This document shows positions 1-8,052 of a stretch of DNA of 64,000 nt, piece after piece; position 1 is the stretch's first letter; the number at the start of each line of letters is the position of its first letter. The notes below the pieces were generated by a model, which saw only the letters and a program-made list of their open reading frames with translations, had not been told where the DNA came from and did no database searches. This stretch comes from Diaminobutyricimonas aerilata (lineage in GTDB: Bacteria; Actinomycetota; Actinomycetes; Actinomycetales; Microbacteriaceae): NCBI RefSeq assembly GCF_002797715.1, contig NZ_PGFF01000001.1, positions 1,759,304 through 1,823,303 of the forward strand. The letters are read 5' to 3'. The translations under genes and the position numbers were made by a program.

Positions 1-193
1 CGGCGACCCGCACGACGCACATCCCCCAGACGCCGTCCGGGTCTCCCACCGGACTCAGGATGAGGGCCGTGCCGGCCGCGAGGTGCTCGGCCCAATACGC
101 GAAGTGCCGCTCCATGGCGGCGGATTCGTCGGCGGTCATCGTCTCCGCGAAGTCCGCTCGATGCGGGAGGAGTCGCATGAGATACCAGTTCAT
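1..193 (-). CDS. YciI-like (YCII-related) protein, C-terminus cut by window edge
   Basis: The first 64 residues are visible, starting MNWYLMRLLPHRADF. The conserved block around residues 29-51 has the pattern 'HFAYWAEHL..GTALILSPV' followed by 'GVWGMCVV', typical of the YCII alpha/beta barrel family, small proteins of mostly unknown chemistry. The ATG overlaps the stop of the upstream SRPBCC gene by 4 bp (ATGA), so it is the last visible gene of the arsR operon. SRPBCC, ArsR and YciI genes are often found together in actinobacteria. The C-terminal third lies outside the window. Confidence 0.75.
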   Translation of the reverse strand, partial: MNWYLMRLLPHRADFAETMTADESAAMERHFAYWAEHLAAGTALILSPVGDPDGVWGMCVVRVA

Positions 194-681
194 CGTTCCA
201 GGTGCTCCTTCAGTCCACGCAGGATGGTCGCCCAGCCCTCGTTGAACGCGCCGCCGGCGTAACCGCCCGGGAGGGCACACGCGGCGACGAGTTCCTCGGC
301 GGAGAGTCGATCCCAGCCGCGATGCTCCAGGTCGACGCGCGTCGTGCCGTCGGGCAGTGCGGTGAATCGCAGCTCGACCTCGGTCGGCTGCCCGGTGATG
401 TTCCACGTCATGGTGAACCCGTGAGGCGGTGCCCAGTCGAGCAGGTGACCCCACTCGCGCGACGAGCCGTCGTGCCAGTGCTCGGTCACCGCGCCGCCCG
501 TCCGGTGCTCGACGGTGATGCGGGCGATCCTCTCGCTCCCGCCGTAGGAGAACGGGTCGAGCGGCCACCACTCCGCGAGCCGATCGAGGAACACGTCGAA
601 GGTGCGCTCCCGGTCGGCACGCACGATCGTCGATTGCCGCACCGGGGGACGCGTGAACTGCAGCACGTTGTCGGCGGTCAT
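190..681 (-). CDS. SRPBCC (AHSA1-like) domain protein
   Basis: This 163-aa protein has the START/Bet v1-like layout of AHSA1-type SRPBCC proteins. It opens with a helix and strand carrying 'RADRERTFDVFLDRLAEWWP', has a mid-region 'EWGHLLDWAPPHGFTMTW', and closes with a strand pair ending 'TTRVDLEHRGWDR' followed by a long C-terminal helix with 'GGAFNEGWATIL'. Such proteins form a hydrophobic ligand cavity, and no catalytic residues can be named. Both its ends overlap neighbours by 4 bp (ATGA with arsR and with the YciI gene), which indicates translational coupling. In comparable operons the SRPBCC gene is under control of the adjacent ArsR repressor. Confidence 0.8.
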   Translation of the reverse strand: MTADNVLQFTRPPVRQSTIVRADRERTFDVFLDRLAEWWPLDPFSYGGSERIARITVEHRTGGAVTEHWHDGSSREWGHLLDWAPPHGFTMTWNITGQPTEVELRFTALPDGTTRVDLEHRGWDRLSAEELVAACALPGGYAGGAFNEGWATILRGLKEHLER

Positions 682-1010
682 CGCTCCGCCTCCACGAGAG
701 CGCGACCGCGATCGAGCGCATCCGACCAGATGGCGTCGAGGGCGGCCTGCACCCGGACCATCGCCTCGGGGCGTGCCCGGTACAGCCGCCGGGTGCCGTC
801 GCGCCGCTCCGTCACGAGACCCGCCTCCTTGAGCACCGCGAGGTGCTGACTGACGGCCGACCGGGTGACGTCGAATTCCTCCGCGATGCGGCCGGCGGGC
901 AGCTCCCGTTCGCGCACGAGCCGGAGGATCGAGCGCCGACGCTGCTCCGAGAGCGCCCGCAGCATCCGGTCCGCTTCGTCATCACGAGCGAGGGCAGCCG
1001 TCACGCCCAC
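678..1010 (-). CDS. ArsR-family winged-helix transcriptional regulator
   Basis: This 110-aa protein is a single winged HTH. The recognition region reads 'LPAGRIAEEFDVTRSAVSQHLAVLKEAGLV' around residues 38-65, followed by a wing 'TERRDGTRRLYRA'. No metal-binding ELCVCDL-like motif is present, so it belongs to the non-metal ArsR group usually linked to SRPBCC or VOC genes. It probably represses its own operon. The frame opens with GTG at 1010; a second GTG at 1004 would give the 4-bp GTGA overlap seen at the other junctions of this operon, so the true start may be 1004. Confidence 0.85.
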   Translation of the reverse strand: MGVTAALARDDEADRMLRALSEQRRRSILRLVRERELPAGRIAEEFDVTRSAVSQHLAVLKEAGLVTERRDGTRRLYRARPEAMVRVQAALDAIWSDALDRGRALVEAER

Positions 1011-1357
1011 AGGCCGACCGTGTTGCCGTCGGGGTCGGTGAACATCGCGAAGGTGCCGAACCCGTCCGGCAGCTCCGTGGGCTCGACGAGCCGCGCGCCC
1101 CCGAGCTGCTCGGCCCGATCGAGGTATGCGGCGAGGTCGTCGACCCGCACGTAGAACTTCACGCCCGTGTCACCCTCGCCCATCGACGGCCGGATGCCGC
1201 CCATGAGCGGAATGGGCTCGGACTGCGTGTCGACGAGGGCGTATCCGTCGTCGCCGGGCGCCCCGTCGACCTTCCAGTCGAACAGCTGCTCGTAGAAACG
1301 ACCGAGCCGCTCGTGATCCGTGCTGACGATCTCGAACATCGCTACCGGCTGACCCAT
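1001..1357 (-). CDS. VOC-family (glyoxalase/bleomycin resistance-like) protein
   Basis: This protein of about 118 aa has the two-module beta-alpha-beta-beta-beta fold of the vicinal oxygen chelate superfamily. The first module starts 'MFEIVSTDHERLGRFYEQLFDWKVD' and the second ends 'FAMFTDPDGNTVGLW', the usual terminal strand signature. The substrate is unknown. An AAGGAG Shine-Dalgarno at 1363-1368, five bases before ATG 1357, favours that start over the GTG at 1363, which lies inside the ribosome-binding site. It is the first gene of the leftward operon VOC-arsR-SRPBCC-YciI. Confidence 0.8.
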   Translation of the reverse strand: MGQPVAMFEIVSTDHERLGRFYEQLFDWKVDGAPGDDGYALVDTQSEPIPLMGGIRPSMGEGDTGVKFYVRVDDLAAYLDRAEQLGGARLVEPTELPDGFGTFAMFTDPDGNTVGLWA

Positions 1358-1370
1358 GACCACTCCTTTG

Positions 1371-1391
1371 TTAGGTGTCGCTTACGTTAGC
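1371..1391. promoter_or_regulatory. Possible operator upstream of the VOC-arsR operon
   Basis: The stretch GCTTACGTTAGC at 1380-1391 is a near-perfect 12-bp palindrome (one mismatched pair) centred on ACGT. It is preceded by TTAGGTGTC, which partly repeats as TTAGCGTGTC. It lies between the divergent VOC-arsR operon and the SDR gene, about 25 bp upstream of the VOC start. That position fits self-repression by the ArsR protein, but the assignment is inference. Confidence 0.35.
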
Positions 1392-1464
1392 GTGTCCTGT
1401 CGGATGCGACAAGAGGCATTTGCGGGGGAGGGAGCGGCGGTGTCGTGCGATCTACCCTTGACCC

Positions 1465-2184
1465 ATGGATCTCGGACTCACCGGCCGTGTGGCCCTCGTC
1501 GTCGGCGGCAGCGGACGCATCGGAATCGCGACCGCCCGCCAGCTGCTCGCGGAGGGGGCGGTCGTCGTGCTCGCCGCCCGCGACCGGGGGCGGCTCGATG
1601 CCGCCGCGGCGGAGCTCGGCGCCGACGTGCGGGTCGCCGTCGTGGATACGCGCGACGCCGGCTCGGTCGACACGATGGTGCGGTCGGTCGTCGAGGATCT
1701 CGGCCGCATCGACGTGCTCGTCAACACCGCGGCTCCACCGGCCGGCACCCTCGACCCCTCACTGGACCGTGACCCGGCGGCGATCCTCTCAGCCATCGAC
1801 GGGAAGGCGCTCGGCTACCTGCGCGTCATCGAGGCCGTGCTGCCCGGGATGCTCGAGCGCGGCTGGGGGCGGATCATCAATGTGAGCGGACAGAACGCCC
1901 TGCTCAGCACCTCGCTCACCGCGTCCGCCCGCAACAGCGTCGCGAGCATCGCCTCGAAGGTCGTCGCGGATGCTGCAGCCGGCACCGGCGTGACCGTCAA
2001 CGTCGTCAACCCCGGCCCCGTCGCCGACGAACCGGAGCGCGACCGTGGGATCGGGCAGCCCGGGGGATCGACCTACGTGGAGGTCGCGGCCGCGGTCGTC
2101 TACCTCTGTTCGGAACAGGCCGCCGCGATCTCGGGCGAGACGCTCGCGCTCGGACACCGCATTCGCGGGCAGATGGTGCTCTAG
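1465..2184 (+). CDS. SDR-family protein lacking the catalytic YxxxK
   Basis: This 239-aa Rossmann-fold short-chain dehydrogenase/reductase homologue has a nucleotide-binding GGSGRIG at residues 14-20, an acidic D61 after beta-4, 'LVNTAA' in place of NNAG at 85-90, and 'INVSG' with S141. Downstream it keeps 'VTVNVVNPGPV' and the C-terminal 'CSEQAAAISGETLALGHR'. Aligned on the conserved VNxVxPG, the catalytic Tyr and Lys positions are occupied by A153 and N157 (ASARN). It is therefore either a non-catalytic SDR or one of the divergent SDRs that use other residues. It is transcribed divergently from the arsR operon. Substrate unknown. Confidence 0.75.
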   Translation: MDLGLTGRVALVVGGSGRIGIATARQLLAEGAVVVLAARDRGRLDAAAAELGADVRVAVVDTRDAGSVDTMVRSVVEDLGRIDVLVNTAAPPAGTLDPSLDRDPAAILSAIDGKALGYLRVIEAVLPGMLERGWGRIINVSGQNALLSTSLTASARNSVASIASKVVADAAAGTGVTVNVVNPGPVADEPERDRGIGQPGGSTYVEVAAAVVYLCSEQAAAISGETLALGHRIRGQMVL

Positions 2185-2200
2185 AGGCACCGGACGACAG

Positions 2201-2218
2201 GCGGAAGATACTTCCCGC
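2201..2218. terminator. Small inverted repeat between SDR gene and helR
   Basis: GGAAG-ATA-CTTCC at 2203-2215, extended on both sides by GCG/CGC with one unpaired C, sits 17 bp after the SDR stop. No T-run follows. It could be a weak terminator for the SDR gene or part of the helR promoter region. Confidence 0.3.
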
Positions 2219-2242
2219 CACTATCAATCTATAGCGCAGCGG

Positions 2243-2261
2243 GGGGCTTGCCACAAGACCC
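2243..2261 (+). promoter_or_regulatory. Rifamycin-associated element (RAE)-like inverted repeat upstream of helR
   Basis: The 19-mer GGGGCTTGCCACAAGACCC matches the rifamycin-associated element of actinomycetes (consensus GGGGCTTGCGGCAAGGCCC, from memory) at 16 of 19 positions and keeps the paired GGGGCTTG/CAAG-CCC arms. A TATAGC hexamer at 2230-2235 just upstream could be a -10 element. The repeat lies 25 bp before the preferred GTG start of the HelR-like gene. In Streptomyces and relatives RAEs precede rifamycin-inducible resistance genes such as rph, arr and helR. The match is seen directly; the function is inferred. Confidence 0.7.
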
Positions 2262-2286
2262 CCGTGCGGTCGCAGAATCGTCGACC

Positions 2287-4446
2287 GTGACTCTCACCAT
2301 CAGCGCGTTCGACCTGCCCGACCGACTCGCCGCGAAGGCCGATCCGGCCCTCATCTCCCGCGACGCCCAGCACTTCGCCACGATCGCCGACACCCTCCGC
2401 GGCGAGATCGCCGCGCTCTCCGACCGTCTCGACGCCGCTCGCCGCCAACCCGGGGGGAGCGGGCAGCAGGCTCTCGAGCGCGATCTCGAGGTGCACCGCC
2501 TGACCGCGCGGTTGCGCACTCTGCGGCGCTTCGGACTGGATCTCTGCCTCGGCCGCATCGTGCACGAGGGGGATCCCGATCCGGTGTACATCGGACGGCT
2601 GGGACTGACCGACGACGACGGTCGCCGGCTGCTCGTCGACTGGCGCACCCCCGCTGCCGAACCGTTCTTCGCCGCGACCCACGCGGAACCGATGGGGCTC
2701 GCCAGCCGCCGGCGGTACCGCTGGGCGCGCGGACGCATCGTGGACTACTGGGACGAGGTGTTCGGCGCGGAACTCCTGGAGGGCGACCCGGTCGCGCGCG
2801 CCGCGCTCGACGACCAGTCCGCGTTCATCGCGAGCCTCGGCAGCAGTCGATCGCCGCGGATGCGGGACGTGCTCGGCACGATCCAGGCCGATCAAGATGC
2901 CATCATCCGCGCCGACTCCCGTGGCGCGCTCGTCGTCGACGGCGGACCGGGGACCGGGAAGACCGTCGTCGCGTTGCACCGGACCGCCTACCTGCTCTAC
3001 TCGGACGCGCGATTGCGGCGCGGGGGCGGCGTGCTCTTCGTCGGTCCGCACGAGCCCTATCTCGCCTACGTCGAAGACGTGCTGCCGAGCCTCGGCGAGG
3101 AGAGCGTGCAGACGTGCACCCTGCGCGATCTCGTGCCGGAGGGCGCCGCGGCGGCGACCGAGACCGACCCGGCCGTCGCGGCCCTCAAGTCCTCTGGCGA
3201 CCTGCTGGCCGCCGTCGAGGCCGCGGTGCGGTACTTCGAGCGTCCGCCCACCGTCGGCATGACGGTCGAGACGCCGTGGCGCGACGTGTGGCTCAGCGCG
3301 GCGGAGTGGGCCGAGGCGTTCGATGCCGCGGATGCCGGCACCCCGCACAACGAGGCGCGTCAGGACGTGTGGGAGGCGCTGCTCGACATCCTCGTCGACG
3401 GCTTCGACGACGAGGAGGTGCCCGCGCACCTCGTGCGGCGCGCTCTCGCGCAGGACGAGGCCCTGTCGGAGGCGTTCGCCCGGGCGTGGCCGTTGCTCGA
3501 TCCCACGGGCATCGTGCGGGACCTGTGGTCGCTCCCGGAGTTCCTGCACCGGTGTGCGCCGTGGCTCACCGCGCAGCAGGTGCAGTCGCTGCAGCGGGAC
3601 GACCCGCTCGCCTGGACGATCTCCGACCTGCCCTTCCTCGACGCGGCTCGACTGCGCGCGGGCGATCCGGGTGCGGCGCGACGGGCGCGGGAGCGTGCCG
3701 CCGCCATCGCCGCCCGTCAGGAGCAGATGGACCGCGTCGTGGACGATCTCATCGCCGCGGACGATTCCGAGATGAACGTCATGTCGATGTTGCGTGGCCC
3801 GGATGCCCGGAACAGCCTCCTCGACGAAGCGGCCCTGCCGGCCGCCGATCCCGACCTGCTCGCGGGACCGTTCGCCCACATCGTCGTCGACGAGGCGCAG
3901 GAGCTCACCGACGCCGAGTGGCGGATGCTGCTGTCGCGCTGCCCGTCGCGGAGTTTCACGATCGTCGGGGACCGGGCGCAGGCGCGGCACGGGTTCAGGG
4001 AGTCGTGGGAGGAGCGCCTCTCCCACGCCGGGCTGCGCGACATCCGTCTCGCTGCTCTGACGGTGAACTATCGCACTCCCGAGGAGGTGATGGCCGCGGC
4101 GGAACCCGTGATCCGCTCGGTGCTCCCCGACGCGAACGTGCCCACGTCCATCCGCCGCAGCGGCATTGCCGTGGCCCACGGACACCTCGGCGACCGCGAC
4201 GCCGTCATCGAGCGCTGGCTGACCGAGAACGCGGACGGCATCGCGTGCGTGATCGGCGATCCCTCGTTCGTGCCGGCGAACCCGCGCGTGCGGTCGCTCG
4301 CACCCGTGAACGCCAAGGGCCTCGAGTTCGACCTCGTCGTGCTGGTCGACCCCGAGTCGTTCGGCGGCGATGTCGAAGGCGCGGTCGACCGGTACGTCGC
4401 GATGACCCGTGCGACCCAGCGGCTCGTGATCCTCAGCGGGACCTGA
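2287..4446 (+). CDS. helR: HelD/HelR-family RNA polymerase recycling helicase-like ATPase
   Basis: This protein of about 719 aa starts VTLTISAFDLPDRLAAKADP. It has an N-terminal coiled-coil arm (about residues 20-90), 'VDWRTPAAEPFF' just ahead of the motor, a UvrD-like Walker A 'GGPGTGKT' near residue 218, a Walker B-type 'VVDEAQEL' near 535, and C-terminal motifs 'KGLEFDLVVLVDPE' and 'YVAMTRATQRL'. Known HelD proteins bind stalled RNA polymerase and clear nucleic acid; the HelR subgroup also displaces rifamycin from it. The GTG at 2287 is preferred because the only upstream alternative, TTG 2248, lies inside the RAE repeat. Its 3' end overlaps the convergent membrane gene by 14 bp. Confidence 0.85.
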   Translation: MTLTISAFDLPDRLAAKADPALISRDAQHFATIADTLRGEIAALSDRLDAARRQPGGSGQQALERDLEVHRLTARLRTLRRFGLDLCLGRIVHEGDPDPVYIGRLGLTDDDGRRLLVDWRTPAAEPFFAATHAEPMGLASRRRYRWARGRIVDYWDEVFGAELLEGDPVARAALDDQSAFIASLGSSRSPRMRDVLGTIQADQDAIIRADSRGALVVDGGPGTGKTVVALHRTAYLLYSDARLRRGGGVLFVGPHEPYLAYVEDVLPSLGEESVQTCTLRDLVPEGAAAATETDPAVAALKSSGDLLAAVEAAVRYFERPPTVGMTVETPWRDVWLSAAEWAEAFDAADAGTPHNEARQDVWEALLDILVDGFDDEEVPAHLVRRALAQDEALSEAFARAWPLLDPTGIVRDLWSLPEFLHRCAPWLTAQQVQSLQRDDPLAWTISDLPFLDAARLRAGDPGAARRARERAAAIAARQEQMDRVVDDLIAADDSEMNVMSMLRGPDARNSLLDEAALPAADPDLLAGPFAHIVVDEAQELTDAEWRMLLSRCPSRSFTIVGDRAQARHGFRESWEERLSHAGLRDIRLAALTVNYRTPEEVMAAAEPVIRSVLPDANVPTSIRRSGIAVAHGHLGDRDAVIERWLTENADGIACVIGDPSFVPANPRVRSLAPVNAKGLEFDLVVLVDPESFGGDVEGAVDRYVAMTRATQRLVILSGT

Positions 4447-5302
4447 CCGCCGGCGACACCTCGGCCCGGTTGCGGCGTCGCGTCATCGCGATCATGAGCG
4501 TCGCGTAGGCGATCGCCGCCGCGGCGAGCGCCGCGACGAACGCGGGAGCGGCGACGCGATCCCAGTACAGATCCCCGCCACGGGCGAGCAGGCACACCGA
4601 GATGGCGGCGATGCTGACGAGCTGCGCGCCGAAGATCGTGCGGAACGAGCTCCACCGCCCATCCCGCAGCAACAGCACGTCGACCATGCCGGGGAGGATG
4701 AGCACGGCGCCGACGATCCGTGCCGTCAGGGGCGTGAGCGGCCACGCCCACACGGGGATCGCCATCTCCGGCGCGAGAAACAGGGCGAGCCCCACCGCGA
4801 CGGAGAGCAGCCCGACCGCGCCGAAGCCGTACCGGACGACTCGCGGCACCTCGACGTCGCCGGACTCGGATGCGCGCGGGTCGCGCGGGCCGTTGAGCAC
4901 GATCGCGATCGTCACGAGCACGGGCGTGGTCGCGTACAGCGCGAGCCAGGCGAGGAAGGAGATGTGCCCGTGGTGGAAGCGGTCGAAGTGCAGGAAGGTC
5001 GCGACGGCGGCCATCGTCGCGAAGACCAGCACGGCGGGCATGCCCGTCCAGACGCCGTGCCAGCGCGAGCCGCGGAGCACCGCCACGAAGAACCAGATGC
5101 CGCCGATGTAGGCGCAGCCGAGCAGCATCGCCGTGAACGGGGGCGCGATGGTCCAGGCGAACAGCTCGTCCGTCGATTCCGAGAAGAGGCAGAGCAGCAC
5201 GGCCGCGACCAGGAGGAACGGCAGGATGACCGCGGCGAGCACCCGGGTGAAGGGCAGGATGCGGTCATCTCGCGCGGGGGAGCGACGGCGAAGCGCGGTC
5301 AT
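4433..5302 (-). CDS. Multi-pass membrane protein of unknown function
   Basis: This 289-aa protein has about eight predicted hydrophobic segments, the first at residues 17-40 ('FTRVLAAVILPFLLVAAVLL'), then 48-78, 85-105, 113-136, 155-175, 186-208, 218-238 and 250-270. A basic N-terminus and a basic C-terminal tail suggest both ends are cytoplasmic. I recognise no family. Its ATG overlaps the stop of the upstream STAND ATPase by 4 bp (ATGA), so the two are translationally coupled and may work together. It is convergent with, and overlaps, the 3' end of helR. Confidence 0.7.
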   Translation of the reverse strand: MTALRRRSPARDDRILPFTRVLAAVILPFLLVAAVLLCLFSESTDELFAWTIAPPFTAMLLGCAYIGGIWFFVAVLRGSRWHGVWTGMPAVLVFATMAAVATFLHFDRFHHGHISFLAWLALYATTPVLVTIAIVLNGPRDPRASESGDVEVPRVVRYGFGAVGLLSVAVGLALFLAPEMAIPVWAWPLTPLTARIVGAVLILPGMVDVLLLRDGRWSSFRTIFGAQLVSIAAISVCLLARGGDLYWDRVAAPAFVAALAAAAIAYATLMIAMTRRRNRAEVSPAVRSR

Positions 5303-7902
5303 CGAGGCGCCTCCGCCAATGCGGTCTCGAGCGCCGCCTCGACGCTCATCGCCCGTCCCTCGACTCGGCTCGCCTCGAACACCTCGGCCGAGTCACCCGC
5401 GAGCAGAGCGTCGACGGACTGCTGGTGGAAGGAGAACGACGGCGCGTTGTACAGCCCCTTCTGCTCACGAACCCGTTCGGCCGCCCCGAGCAGCCTCCCC
5501 GCGCGAGCGGCGTCCCCCGACGCCGCCGCGATCGCCATGAGGCCCTCGAGGCCGTATGCGACGCCCTCGTCGTGGCCCATCGCCGCAGAGCCCTGCAGGC
5601 TCTCCTCGAAGCACACCCGCGCCTCGTCGACGCGTCCGAGGAAGAACTGCGCCCACCCGCGATCGTGGAGCGCGATGGACTGGCCGAGCGCGTCGTGGTG
5701 GGAGCGGGACACCGCGAGGCTCTCGTCGAAGCGCGCGAGGGCGTCGGCGACCCGTTGCTGCACCAGTTCCACCCGGCCGAGGGTGACCAGGCTCATCGCC
5801 TCGCCCCATCCGTCGCCGGCGTCGCGGAAGAGGTCGAGACTGCGGTGGAGTGCCTCGTCGGCGCCCCGGACGTCGGGGTGCCGGGCGGCGAGCTGGGCGA
5901 GGGCGAGCGAGATGAGGGCGAGCGCCTCGCCGGAGGCGTCCCCGTCCGAGCGGAACAGGTCGGCGCTCTCCCGGAAGCCGGGGATGAGCTCGTCGTCGGG
6001 GTCCTGCCAGAACGCGATCGCGCGGGTGAAGTACAGCGCGATCGCCCGAGTCCGCGGGGTCAGCGGGTCTCCGGCGTCGAGCACCTCCTGCATCCATGCG
6101 CGCACCGCGGCGAGCTGTCCGCCGACCCACCAGTAGACGTAGAGGTCCCAGGCGAAGCGCGCGACGTCGTCCCAGCGCCGTTCGTCGAGCAGGTGACGGA
6201 CCGCCGCGCGCAGATTCTCGCGATCGTCGGCGAGCCGCGTCACCCATCGCGCCTGGTCTGCGCGTTCGAGTTCGAGTTCGGCGTCCCGCGCGAGCCGCAG
6301 GAAAAAGGAGGCGTGCGCGTCGCGCGCCTCGCGGAGGGTGCCGTCTCGCTCGAGTTGGTCGACCGCGTACTCCCGCACGGTCGCGAGCATCGTGAAGAAC
6401 GCGCGATCGCCGCGGTCGTGCTGCCGGACGAGGCTGCCGTCGACGAGCGCCGCGAGCGCCTCGATCGGATCCACTCCGTCGACGTCCCGGGCCATCCACT
6501 CGGCGGCCTCGAGCGAGAAGCCACCCGCGAAGACGCCGAGCCGGGCGAACACCCGCTGCTCCGCCGGAGCGAGGATGCGCGTGCTCCACTCGATCGTCGA
6601 CCGCAGCGTGCGTTGACGCGCGGGCAGGTCGGCGGATCCGCCGACGAGCACGGCGAGCGCACGGCCGAGCCGCGCCTCGAGCTCTCGCGGCGCCAGCACA
6701 CGCAGTCGCGCGGCGGCGAGCTCGATCGAGAGCGGAACCCCGTCGAGAGCCGCGACGATGCTCGCGATGGTCGGAAGGTTGGCCTCGGTGAGCTCGAAGT
6801 CGGGCTTCACCGCGCGGGCCCGTTCGACGAACAGGGCGATCGAGGGCACCGCGGATGCCGCCGTGACGTCGCCGCGGTGGTGCACGGTGGCGAGGGGGAG
6901 CGGCGCCACCGTGACACTGCGTTCCCCGTGCACCCTCAGCAGCACCCGGCTCGTCACCAGGACGGCGATCGAGGGCACCGCCTGCAGCAGTGATACCACG
7001 ACGGCTGCCGCGTCGACGACCTGCTCGAAGTTGTCGAGGAGCAGCAGTACCCGCCGACCCTGCAGGGCCGTGACGAGCCGTTGCTCGAGCCGGCCGTCGC
7101 CGGCGTCGCGCACCCCGAGACTCTGGGCGAGCGCCTCGACCACGCGCGCGGGCTCGCGCACGGGTGCCAGGTCGACGAACGCCACGCCGTCGGGGAACTC
7201 GGCCGTGAGCCGGTCGGCCGCCGCGAGGGCGAGCCGCGACTTGCCGATCCCGCCCGGGCCGACGAGGGTCACGAGCCGTTCACGGTCGCGTCCGAGCAGG
7301 GTGACGAGATCATCGACCTCCTTCTCGCGCCCGATCAGTCGGGTGAGGGGGATCGGCGGCGCCACGACGCTCGGCGCGTTCACCTGCGGGTCCGGCGTCG
7401 ACGGTTCCGCGGGGGCGGGCGCCTCGCGGGTGCGGTCGAACCGCTCCGCGAGGAGCACCGCGAGGTCGGCGGTGACCAGCTGCGCGAGCTCCTCCGGTGT
7501 CGAGAACGCCTTGTACGACGCCCGGTCGTCGTCCCGGATGCGGCGGAGCAGCGCGTCGAGTCGTTCCTCGCGACGACCACCCTGTTTCAGGTAGATCAAT
7601 TTGGGCAGATCGGGCGCCAGCCGGTACTCGTCCTCGAGGCCCGAGACGTCCTCGCCGGGCGCGACCCATCCGTACTGTTCCGCGTACAAGCCGACGAAGA
7701 TGTCGCTCTGGGCGAGGTACGCCCGGTACAGGTCACGCGGCGGATGCGGCCGGGCGCCCAGCTCGAACATGACGGGCGTGAGGGCGAGCCGCTCGATCGC
7801 AGCGCGCACGGCGATGCGCTCGGCCGCGAGTTCCCGCAGGGTCGAGCTGACGAACACACGAAGTCGCTGATCAGGTGTTCGAATCGCCGCGACGGCGTTC
7901 AT
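5299..7902 (-). CDS. DUF4062-NB-ARC (STAND) ATPase with C-terminal TPR-like repeats
   Basis: This 867-aa protein has three parts. Residues 14-105 form a DUF4062 domain ('RVFVSSTLRELAAER', 'SDIFVGLYAEQYGW'). Residues 186-450 form a STAND-type NTPase with 'LIGREKEVDDL', Walker A 'GPGGIGKS' near 215-222 and Walker B-like 'VLLLLDNFEQV'. About residues 550-840 are helical TPR-type repeats, followed by a short tail. Such proteins are ligand-responsive switches; relatives include AfsR-like signalling ATPases and anti-phage STAND sensors. The target is unknown. It is followed, with a 4-bp overlap, by a multi-pass membrane protein and is divergent from a flavoprotein gene. A defence or stress-sensing role is possible but not shown. 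Confidence 0.8.
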   Translation of the reverse strand: MNAVAAIRTPDQRLRVFVSSTLRELAAERIAVRAAIERLALTPVMFELGARPHPPRDLYRAYLAQSDIFVGLYAEQYGWVAPGEDVSGLEDEYRLAPDLPKLIYLKQGGRREERLDALLRRIRDDDRASYKAFSTPEELAQLVTADLAVLLAERFDRTREAPAPAEPSTPDPQVNAPSVVAPPIPLTRLIGREKEVDDLVTLLGRDRERLVTLVGPGGIGKSRLALAAADRLTAEFPDGVAFVDLAPVREPARVVEALAQSLGVRDAGDGRLEQRLVTALQGRRVLLLLDNFEQVVDAAAVVVSLLQAVPSIAVLVTSRVLLRVHGERSVTVAPLPLATVHHRGDVTAASAVPSIALFVERARAVKPDFELTEANLPTIASIVAALDGVPLSIELAAARLRVLAPRELEARLGRALAVLVGGSADLPARQRTLRSTIEWSTRILAPAEQRVFARLGVFAGGFSLEAAEWMARDVDGVDPIEALAALVDGSLVRQHDRGDRAFFTMLATVREYAVDQLERDGTLREARDAHASFFLRLARDAELELERADQARWVTRLADDRENLRAAVRHLLDERRWDDVARFAWDLYVYWWVGGQLAAVRAWMQEVLDAGDPLTPRTRAIALYFTRAIAFWQDPDDELIPGFRESADLFRSDGDASGEALALISLALAQLAARHPDVRGADEALHRSLDLFRDAGDGWGEAMSLVTLGRVELVQQRVADALARFDESLAVSRSHHDALGQSIALHDRGWAQFFLGRVDEARVCFEESLQGSAAMGHDEGVAYGLEGLMAIAAASGDAARAGRLLGAAERVREQKGLYNAPSFSFHQQSVDALLAGDSAEVFEASRVEGRAMSVEAALETALAEAPR

Positions 7903-8052
7903 GCAGGCAGTCTGGACCCGTCATCGGCCGCAAGTCCAGCATCCGGTGCCGATGGCCCTGGCGACGCGGGGATGCGCGGGCGTAGCATCGCGCTCGAACC
8001 GGCCCGACGACGCGCTCGGGACCAGAAGGCACACGACGCGAGGAGGCGGTCG

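Noticed and set aside
2248-2250. TTG as the helR start
   Set aside because: It lies inside the RAE-like repeat and adds residues (PQDPRAVAESST) not typical of the family; GTG 2287 leads directly into the conserved SAFDLPDRLAAKADP.
2224-4185. A 653-codon open frame antisense to helR
   Set aside because: Low-complexity composition and no motif; helR on the plus strand has complete helicase motifs.
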